This document shows, in pieces, positions 60,625-64,000 of a stretch of DNA of 64,000 nt. The notes beneath the pieces are model-generated. The model worked only from the letters and a program-made list of their open reading frames with translations. It made no database searches and was not told where the DNA came from. Origin of the DNA: CAXXOK01 sp963666755 (GTDB taxonomy: Bacteria; Bacillota; Clostridia; Christensenellales; Aristaeellaceae); NCBI GenBank assembly GCA_963666755.2, contig CAXXGW010000009.1:1612001-1676000 (forward strand), written 5' to 3'. The position numbers were made by a program, and so were the translations under genes. How positions within the stretch are numbered: position 1 is the stretch's first letter; each line of letters begins with the position of its first letter.

Positions 60625-61479
60625 ATGGTTCAGTATTACGTGTACTCGCCGCATTATGATTTTTACATCAACAAGGTGCAGCGAAACGCGGGTTACTCCA
60701 TGTCCAGCTTCCATTTTCATAAAAAGTACGAGTTGTATTACCAGCTGTCCGGTACCCGCAAGTATTTTATTGAGGACAGCGCCTATTTCGTAAACGTCGG
60801 AAACGTGGTGCTGATCGACCAGTCCGAAATCCACAAGGCTTCCAGCGTTCACGAGGATCCGCACGCGCGCATCGTCATCAATTTCTGCGAGGATTTTATC
60901 GCCCCCGTCGCCCGCTGCTTTACCGATGTGGATTTGTTCGCCCTGTTCCATTCCGGGCAAAAAATCCTGGCGCTGGATATGCGTACGCGCGCGCAGGCGG
61001 AGGAGATTCTCAGCAAGCTTTTAGCCTCCGGCGACAGCCAAACGCCCACCGCCGTGGCGCTCCGACGGCTGCTTTTATGCGAGCTTCTGTTGCTGCTGAC
61101 CGATTTCAAGGCCTCGCTCTCCAAGGCGGAGCTGAGCAGCGCCCGCATATCCAACAAGACCATTGACGCGGTTTCCGGCTTTGTGTCCGCGCACTACCGG
61201 GAAACCCTCACGCTGGATGTGCTGGCGGATCGGTTTCACATGAGCCGTTATTACCTTAGCCGTCTGTTTAAGAACACCACCAACATCAGCCTGATGGAGT
61301 ACATTAACGGTGTGCGCCTGCGTGCCGCCAAGGATTTGCTGGAGAACAGCGCCATGCCCATTACCGAGGTGGCGGCGGAAGTCGGGTATGCCACCCCCGG
61401 CCATTTTGCGCGCATGTTCCGCATCGGCACGGGGCTTTCACCGCTGGAATACCGCAAGCTATTCCGCGTTAACCCTTAA
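60625..61479 (+). CDS. AraC-family transcriptional regulator
   Basis: 284 residues. N-terminal cupin-like sensor (SFHFHKKYELYYQLSGTRKYFIEDS, VVLIDQSEIHKAS) and a C-terminal double helix-turn-helix (LTLDVLADRFHMSRYYLSRLFKNTTNISLMEYIN, ITEVAAEVGYATPGHFARMFRIGTGLSPLEYRK). ATG 60625 is used because GAAAGGGGGC lies before it. It is divergent from the GH28-GH105-CE8 operon, so likely its activator. The 3' end overlaps the convergent permease gene by 11 bp. Confidence 0.94.
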   Translation: MVQYYVYSPHYDFYINKVQRNAGYSMSSFHFHKKYELYYQLSGTRKYFIEDSAYFVNVGNVVLIDQSEIHKASSVHEDPHARIVINFCEDFIAPVARCFTDVDLFALFHSGQKILALDMRTRAQAEEILSKLLASGDSQTPTAVALRRLLLCELLLLLTDFKASLSKAELSSARISNKTIDAVSGFVSAHYRETLTLDVLADRFHMSRYYLSRLFKNTTNISLMEYINGVRLRAAKDLLENSAMPITEVAAEVGYATPGHFARMFRIGTGLSPLEYRKLFRVNP

Positions 61480-62326
61480 CGGAACCGGCCGCGATACCGT
61501 CGATAAACTGCTTCTGCGCCGCGAAAAAGAGCAGGATGGACGGCAGGATGGAAATGAGCGACACCGCGAGCACGCGGTTCCAGCTGAAGCCCGCGTCCGC
61601 ATCCATGCTGAGCTTGACAAACAGCGAGGCCGGTTTGTTGGATTGCGTGGTCACATACAGCAGCGGGCCCATGAAATCATTGCTGGACCACATAAACTGG
61701 AACAGCGCCACCGAGACAATCGCCGGGCGCAGCACCGGCGCAAGCACCCGCCACAGGGTTTGCAGCGAGTTGCAGCCGTCAATCTTGGCCGCCTCGTCCA
61801 GCTCGCGGGGGATGCCGCGCATGAACTGCACCAGCAGAAACACAAAGTAGCTTTCGGTCGCAAACATCGTGGGCACGATCAGCGGCGCGTACCAGGTGCT
61901 GTTGATCCAGCCAAACTGGTTAAACAGAATGTATTGCGGCACATTAAGCACCACCTGCGGCAGGAACAGCATCGACAGCATCAGCCCAAACATCACGCCG
62001 CGGCCCTTGAAGCGGAAGCGCCCGAACCCGTAAGCCGTGAGCGTTGCGGAGAGCACCGTAAACAGCACCTTGGGCAGCACATAACGGTAGGTGTTGATCA
62101 TCGCCCGCCAGATGTCCAAATCGCCGCCGTAGTTCTTCATCGCGTCCTGCCAGCCGTCCAGCGTCCATTGGCGGGGCAGGAGGCTGATGCCGTTAAACAT
62201 GTCGATGTTGGTCTTGAAGGTGGCGCTCACCATCCACAGGAGCGGATAGATCATCACCGTGCCAATCAACAACAGCACCGCGTATTTCCAGAGGGCGGAA
62301 AGCCTTCTTTTCACTTTATCGCTCAT
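61469..62326 (-). CDS. CUT1 ABC transporter permease, MalG/LplC-like
   Basis: 285 residues with six membrane segments. The EAA loop is ELDEAAKIDGCNSLQTLWRVLAP at about residues 165-187. It ends with the usual FIDGIAAGSVKG. It follows the partner permease by 6 bp. It belongs to an importer for pectin-derived oligosaccharides judged by its neighbours. Confidence 0.94.
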   Translation of the reverse strand: MSDKVKRRLSALWKYAVLLLIGTVMIYPLLWMVSATFKTNIDMFNGISLLPRQWTLDGWQDAMKNYGGDLDIWRAMINTYRYVLPKVLFTVLSATLTAYGFGRFRFKGRGVMFGLMLSMLFLPQVVLNVPQYILFNQFGWINSTWYAPLIVPTMFATESYFVFLLVQFMRGIPRELDEAAKIDGCNSLQTLWRVLAPVLRPAIVSVALFQFMWSSNDFMGPLLYVTTQSNKPASLFVKLSMDADAGFSWNRVLAVSLISILPSILLFFAAQKQFIDGIAAGSVKG

Positions 62327-62332
62327 ATTCGC

Positions 62333-63256
62333 TCACTTCTCCCCATCGCCGTAATAGACCCAGTACTTCTGGCTGAGGAAGGAGAGGATGGTAAGCAGCC
62401 CCACCGCCAGGAACATGATCCACGCCAGCGCGCTGGCCATGCCCATTTCGTTAAGTTTGAAACCGTAGTTGTAAACCAGCATGGCAATCAGCGTTGTGGA
62501 ACCGCGCGGCCCGCCGTTGGTGATGATGTAGGGGCCGTTGAACTCCTGAAAGGCCACGCAAAGTTGCGTAATCAGGTTATAGAAGATCACCGGGGTAATC
62601 AGCGGCACGGTTACGGCTAAAAACTGCTTGCCTTTCCCCGCCCCGTCGATGGTTGCGGCTTCATACAGCTCCTCCGGCACGCCCTTGAGCGCGGCCAGGA
62701 ACAGCACCATTGCACTGCCAAACTGCCACACGCGCAGCAGGCAGATAATCCAGATGGCATATTGCGGATCGGAAAGCCACGTCGGCCCCTGAATGCCAAA
62801 CAGTGCCAGCAGGGTGTTAACCAGCCCCTCGTCACGGAAAAGCGCTTTCCACAGCACTGCAATGGCTACGCTGCCGCCCAGAATGGAGGGCACGTAATAC
62901 GCCGTGCGAAAGAAACCCTGTCCTCGGATTTTAAAATTCAAAATATAGGCGATAAACAGCGCGAACAATAGTTTCAGCGGCACGGTCAACAGCGCGTACT
63001 GCACTGTGGCCAGCAGGGCGGAAACGATCTTGCGCGTGTTAAAGATGTTTTCGTAATTCATCCACCCAAACGCGGTAATGCCCTTGAACAGGTGGAAATT
63101 GGTAAAGCTGTACACCAGCGACGAGGCAAACGGATACAGTTTGAACACCAGAAAACCGACGATCCATGGCAAAATGTAAATCCAGCCGATCCTTTGGCCG
63201 GCGGTGTAACGTCGCAGGCGGCGGGGGGTTGCGGGGGCGGCGGCGCGCTGGGCCAC
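62333..63256 (-). CDS. CUT1 ABC transporter permease, MalF/LplB-like
   Basis: 307 residues. The open frame is longer, but GTG 63256 is the start: GGAGGTGATCCC, a near-perfect ribosome site, lies directly before it, and the protein then begins AQRAAAPATPRRLRRYTAGQ ahead of TM1. Six membrane segments and the EAA loop EELYEAATIDGAGKGKQFLAVTVP are visible. The upstream extension would cross the intercistronic hairpin and is rejected. Confidence 0.92.
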   Translation of the reverse strand: MAQRAAAPATPRRLRRYTAGQRIGWIYILPWIVGFLVFKLYPFASSLVYSFTNFHLFKGITAFGWMNYENIFNTRKIVSALLATVQYALLTVPLKLLFALFIAYILNFKIRGQGFFRTAYYVPSILGGSVAIAVLWKALFRDEGLVNTLLALFGIQGPTWLSDPQYAIWIICLLRVWQFGSAMVLFLAALKGVPEELYEAATIDGAGKGKQFLAVTVPLITPVIFYNLITQLCVAFQEFNGPYIITNGGPRGSTTLIAMLVYNYGFKLNEMGMASALAWIMFLAVGLLTILSFLSQKYWVYYGDGEK

Positions 63257-63308
63257 GGGATCACCTCCTTTGGGGTGCGAAAGGGCGGCATACGCCGCTT
63301 GGGTCGGC

Positions 63309-63350
63309 GGTTGCAGGCGGCGCCGGGCAAGCCCGGCGCCGCCTGCAACC
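63309..63350 (-). terminator. Perfect 20-bp intercistronic hairpin after binding-protein gene
   Basis: Positions 63309-63328 and 63331-63350 are exact complements separated by only two bases, and very GC-rich. It lies 14 bp after the binding-protein stop. No U-tract follows on the minus strand, so a role as mRNA 3'-end barrier is likely, leaving more binding-protein mRNA than permease mRNA. Confidence 0.75.
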
Positions 63351-63363
63351 ATACGGATAATCC

Positions 63364-64000
63364 TTACTTATGCAGAACGGCGTTGATGCCGTCAATCAGG
63401 ATTTGCGCCGCTTCGGCAGGCTCATAATCGCCGTAGCTGACACCCTGTTGCACATCGTAGTACACGCCGTCGTTTTCGGCGCGCAGGCCGGCATCCTCAA
63501 AGTAGGGGTCAAGTTTGAACTGGCACCAGCCGACCACCTTCGCGTTGGCTTCCGCCACCAGCTTGTCCAGCAGATTGCCTTCCTTGCAGATGGCCAGACC
63601 GGCTTTGCTGCAGGGGATGCCGCGCTGGCTGTTGAGCAGTTCCACGCCTTCTTTTTCGTTGAGAAGGTAGTTGAGGAACTTGGCGCAAGCCGTGGGGTCC
63701 TTGGCGGTGGCACTGATGGCGAATACCATCGACACCTTGGTGAAGCCGCCGTGGTACTCGCCCAGATCGGCAAAATACTCACCCACGGTAAACGCGTCCG
63801 GATTGGCCAGTGCCTTTTGGAACTTGGAGGCGGAAGAATCCCACTCGAGGATGCCCGCATACCGGCCGTCCGTCCATTTGGGGTTCTTGTCCAGCGACTC
63901 CGCGCCGTCTCCCAGAATGGTCTTGATGGAGGGGATCACGTGCGCCGCTTCCAGGTCTTTGAACACGTTGAGCACCTCGGCGATCTCGTCCACGCCGTAC
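63364..64000 (-). CDS. CUT1 ABC transporter sugar-binding protein, N-terminus beyond window
   Basis: The C-terminal 211 residues of a family 1 solute-binding protein. Visible: WTDGRYAGILEWDSS, GLGEYHGG-type segment DLGEYHGGFTKVSMVFAISATAKDPTACAKFLNYLLNEKEGV split by family-typical motifs, and the late AKVVGWCQFKLDPYFED. The frame is open to the right edge, so the signal peptide and start lie outside. It is the first visible gene of the pectin-oligosaccharide importer operon, followed by a perfect hairpin and two permeases, with no ATPase. Confidence 0.9.
   Translation of the reverse strand, partial: YGVDEIAEVLNVFKDLEAAHVIPSIKTILGDGAESLDKNPKWTDGRYAGILEWDSSASKFQKALANPDAFTVGEYFADLGEYHGGFTKVSMVFAISATAKDPTACAKFLNYLLNEKEGVELLNSQRGIPCSKAGLAICKEGNLLDKLVAEANAKVVGWCQFKLDPYFEDAGLRAENDGVYYDVQQGVSYGDYEPAEAAQILIDGINAVLHK

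Noticed and set aside
1..64000. CRISPR arrays, tRNA/rRNA genes, prophage or integrase genes
   Set aside because: No regularly spaced repeats, cloverleaf-like sequences or mobile-element genes were found anywhere in the window.

Overview
The window looks like chromosome of a fairly high-GC anaerobic member of the Clostridia. This is an inference from gene content: YesN/YesM-type two-component systems, sugar ABC transporters with no ATPase gene beside them, TRAP transporters, cytoplasmic glycosidases, BKACE and microcompartment genes. No ribosomal, tRNA or phylogenetic marker gene is present, so the taxon cannot be fixed. Gene density is high, and most promoters read as clear sigma-70 -35/-10 pairs. 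Almost everything is a catabolic cassette: a regulator, a transporter and cytoplasmic enzymes.

Layout. (1) 1-3054: a truncated drug/peptide-type ABC ATPase, divergent from an OmpR-type two-component pair. (2) 3187-14739: a mannoside cluster. A leftward operon holds a six-hairpin glycosidase, GH38 alpha-mannosidase, ROK sugar kinase and mannose-6-phosphate isomerase. A rightward operon holds a ROK repressor, CUT1 ABC importer and pentulose-phosphate-epimerase-like enzyme. (3) 14922-22905: a leftward operon with a KduD-like SDR, TRAP transporter (P, Q, M), a second SDR with an apparent one-base frameshift, an FAD dehydrogenase, a LacI regulator and a cupin. (4) 23735-26246: a class II aldolase and a four-carbon-acid-sugar kinase. 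(5) 26574-36450: a rightward operon with a racemase-like protein, a second TRAP transporter, a GntR regulator, BKACE, a low-complexity protein with two encapsulation-peptide-like helices, a CoA-acylating aldehyde dehydrogenase with its own N-terminal encapsulation peptide, two BMC-H shell proteins and an NADH oxidase/CoA-disulfide-reductase-like flavoprotein. (6) 36558-45879: a leftward mgl-type galactoside ABC operon, divergent from YesN/YesM plus two sugar-binding proteins. (7) 46194-51294: an rbs-type ABC operon and an aldehyde dehydrogenase. (8) 51567-56299: an HxlR regulator, then an ArsR-controlled set of permease, ferredoxin, thioredoxin and CoA-disulfide reductase-rhodanese. (9) 56608-64000: a pectin cluster with GH28, GH105, pectin methylesterase, AraC regulator and CUT1 importer, cut by the right edge.

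The most unusual system is region 5, a very compact metabolosome. It has only BMC-H shell genes, with no pentamer or BMC-T in the window. It carries a candidate scaffold with tandem cargo-tag helices, and it sits beside a beta-keto-acid cleavage enzyme, an association I do not recognise as a standard type. Its promoter carries a 13-bp inverted repeat (AACATNGGATGTT). Three copies lie there and a fourth lies between the region 3 and region 4 operons, suggesting that regions 3-5 form one regulon for an imported acid sugar or related carboxylate.

Two window-wide patterns stand out. All six transporter substrate-binding protein genes are followed by a strong intercistronic hairpin. None of the five whose N-terminus is visible has a lipobox.
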